Assembly: GCF_040807025.1 (NCBI RefSeq)
Contig: NC_090942.1
Span: 80,085,987 to 80,149,986 of the forward strand
Direction: 5' to 3'
Length of the DNA stretch: 64,000 nt
Origin: Struthio camelus
Lineage: Eukaryota; Chordata; Aves; Struthioniformes; Struthionidae
The notes under the pieces are model-generated. The model was not told the DNA's origin, made no database searches, and saw only the letters and a program-made list of their open reading frames with translations. This document shows positions 62,313-64,000 of the stretch, piece by piece (the stretch's first letter is position 1; each line of letters opens with the position of its first letter). Position numbers and translations under genes: made by a program.

Positions 62313-62655
62313 TATTGTTACTGGACAAAAAAGACATTGCAAGAGTGCCTAAATCTCAATCTGTTAGTTCATGTCAACATTCATTAACGCTGGTTGAAAT
62401 TTTTCAAATGCGTGCTTACAAATATTCTTGCTTCCTACCATAATGGACATGACGCATGTTGTTTTACAGGATGCTTTGTCAGAAAGGCAGTGTTTTGTCA
62501 TTCTGTAAGAAAATATTTGCATTCAGTTTTCAAATAATGGAAAAGATTTACTTAAATTTCTGAAGATATGTTTTTAGAAACATAGAGTTATTCATGGGAC
62601 TCCAGTGAGGTAAAAAAAAATTTCAAAGCACCTTTATTTTGAAAATGGAAAAAAA

Positions 62656-62688
62656 TAAGGTTAAAAAAACCCAGAATATTTAACCTTA
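62656..62688. repeat. 10-bp stem in the WNT7B intron
   Basis: TAAGGTTAAA (62656-62665) and TTTAACCTTA (62679-62688) pair over a 13-nt loop. It is AT-rich and may be chance. Confidence 0.6.
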
Positions 62689-63029
62689 ATTCCTTTAAAT
62701 AATGTTCAATTAATGTTTAAAATATTTTTGCCAGCATTAATTTTCATGTATATTGTGTGGCAGTAGCAGCACACCTATTAACTGTTCAACCCACAGGGCA
62801 TGCTACCGCCTTTAAAAGCAGGACTTTTTGCAGTGTCTGGCCCAATATCAAGCAAATGCACAGCCATATATTTTTTGCACCAGGGCCCTGATGGTGCAAC
62901 AATAGAGGAAATAAAATCCACTGCTGCAGTAATGCCTAAAGACTCGGTCCCATGGCAGACCTATTTCAGGGCTCAGTAGCAGTTTTGCCACCACAAAAGG
63001 TTACTGTAGTGTCAGATGAGCCCTAGGAG

Positions 63030-63250
63030 GGATCTGAGCGCTGGCGGGAGCTCAGCTGCTGTGTCCTAGCTTCAGCCTCTTCTGCACCTCAGCTGCGCCG
63101 CAGCTGGCACGCGGCTCCCTTCCTCGCGCTGGCGTGCAGCCGGGGGGAGTGCTGGCAGATGCCTCTTACTTCTCATGGGAGGTGGAGGGGGAAATTGCCT
63201 CACAGAAGCTACTCTCGAGTTTTCTGCCCTTGCACTCCCACTTAAGCCTG
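63030..63250. other. GC/CpG-rich patch in the WNT7B intron
   Basis: A short stretch is markedly richer in G+C and CpG than its surroundings (for example GCGCTGGCGGG, CACGCGGCT and CCTCGCGCTGGCGTGC). It contains the perfect palindrome CAGCTGCG-C-CGCAGCTG at 63090-63106, which carries two CAGCTG E-boxes. It could be a small CpG island or an intronic regulatory element or promoter; sequence alone does not decide. There is no convincing coding content. Confidence 0.45.
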
Positions 63251-64000
63251 ACCACCATTGCACCCGCGGTCATTGTTAGCTTGTGAAAAGCAAGGCCGAA
63301 GAACAAAGCAGATTGATCTTTCTCCTTTGCAACGGGATGCTAACAAAGAAATATGAGCCACCGAGCTTGTCTTGAAGCATTACTGATGCTGCAGGCCATC
63401 TCCTGTAGTGGTTTCGTTGCAAATCCCAGAACATGACTGAAATGGGCAAGGGATAAAAGGGCAGAAATCTGAGTACAATGGCATAATGAAGTAGAAGGGA
63501 AGTAAAAAATGCTTACTGCTTAAGAATCTGGCCTTAAAATAAAAGCTGTACAGCTTTGGTTATCCCTGCAAATAGAGGGCACCCTCCTGAGTTGTTTGAG
63601 TTTCACTTAAATTGTATGTTTTGTTTTTTCCCAAATTTCTGGGGTTTCAGTATTAAAGGGAATATTTAGTTTTGGTTCTCCGTTGCCAACATACAGTAGC
63701 AAGTATAAGACAGCTGAGCATCCAGTTCAAAAATACCTTAGACTTTTTGGACCTGCAGGCTGTCACTGGGTCAAGATGAAGCTAGCGTTTTGGTGTTCAG
63801 AGGCAGAAACAGGTGATTCCCAAGGTTTACTGGCTTAGGGAAGGCACACTTATAGCTGCAGCTACTCTAAAAAGCAAATCGAGGGGGCTATGAGCTGTTT
63901 TCTGTGGATGCTGGTAAGGCCACTGCTCTCTAAAGAACCATGTCATCTCTGAATTCCCTATGGAAAAAAAAGAAAAGGCAGAATACTTGCCGCGTTGAGC

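Larger units (their letters stand above)
62292..64000 (-). other. WNT7B: WNT7B last intron (partial, runs off the right edge)
   Basis: This is sequence upstream of the last exon on the minus strand. I looked for the preceding exon, whose product contains the CGCD, GWKWGGCS and NLHNNEAGRK blocks, and saw no frame encoding them, so the exon lies beyond the window. The intron holds a 10-bp stem at 62656-62688, a GC-rich patch at 63030-63250 and otherwise ordinary AT-rich sequence. The short open frame at 63263-63072 (minus) is a by-product of the GC-rich patch. Confidence 0.8.

Noticed and set aside
63072..63263. Proline- and arginine-rich minus-strand frame in the WNT7B intron
   Set aside because: It arises from the CpG-rich patch and lacks Wnt motifs, so it is not the preceding exon.

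Overview
The window looks like a stretch of an amniote nuclear genome, most probably a bird. It is AT-leaning and very gene-poor. Coding sequence is confined to one exon with a clear splice acceptor. The recognisable mobile elements are CR1-type LINE pieces and old, decayed MIR-like SINEs, with no L1 or Alu-like material. The low repeat density argues for a bird rather than a turtle or crocodile. I cannot name the species.

The only gene I can defend is WNT7B, on the minus strand at the right end. Positions 62291-61812 are its terminal coding exon, about the last 159 of about 349 residues. It carries the acylated-serine motif, an N-glycosylation site and the cysteine-rich C-terminal domain. 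The 3' UTR runs leftwards, with two AATAAA signals near 61426 and 61270. From 62292 to the right edge is the last intron; the earlier exons lie beyond the window.

Everything left of about 61.2 kb reads as intergenic sequence downstream of WNT7B. None of the open frames there, at most 158 codons, has a recognisable protein family, apart from decayed reverse-transcriptase pieces of a CR1 LINE at 40.7-41.5 kb. Two CR1 3' ends (near 9.5 and 21.8 kb) and about eight MIR-like remnants are scattered through it. A cluster of ancient palindrome-type amniote repeats lies at 58.2-60.2 kb.

The most unusual feature is a family of inverted repeats not explained by genes. The main one is a foldback of about 290 bp at 36405-36695, with arms of roughly 95 bp that are about three-quarters matched. 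There is also a nested hairpin at 13441-13499, twin palindromes at 2693-2738, and several perfect 9-13 bp stems. Long homopolymer and G-quadruplex-type tracts (notably T19 followed by G21 at 36086-36125) and a few motif clusters that could be regulatory elements complete the picture. There is no operon, CRISPR array, tRNA or rRNA visible. I did not find an obviously new protein-coding system.
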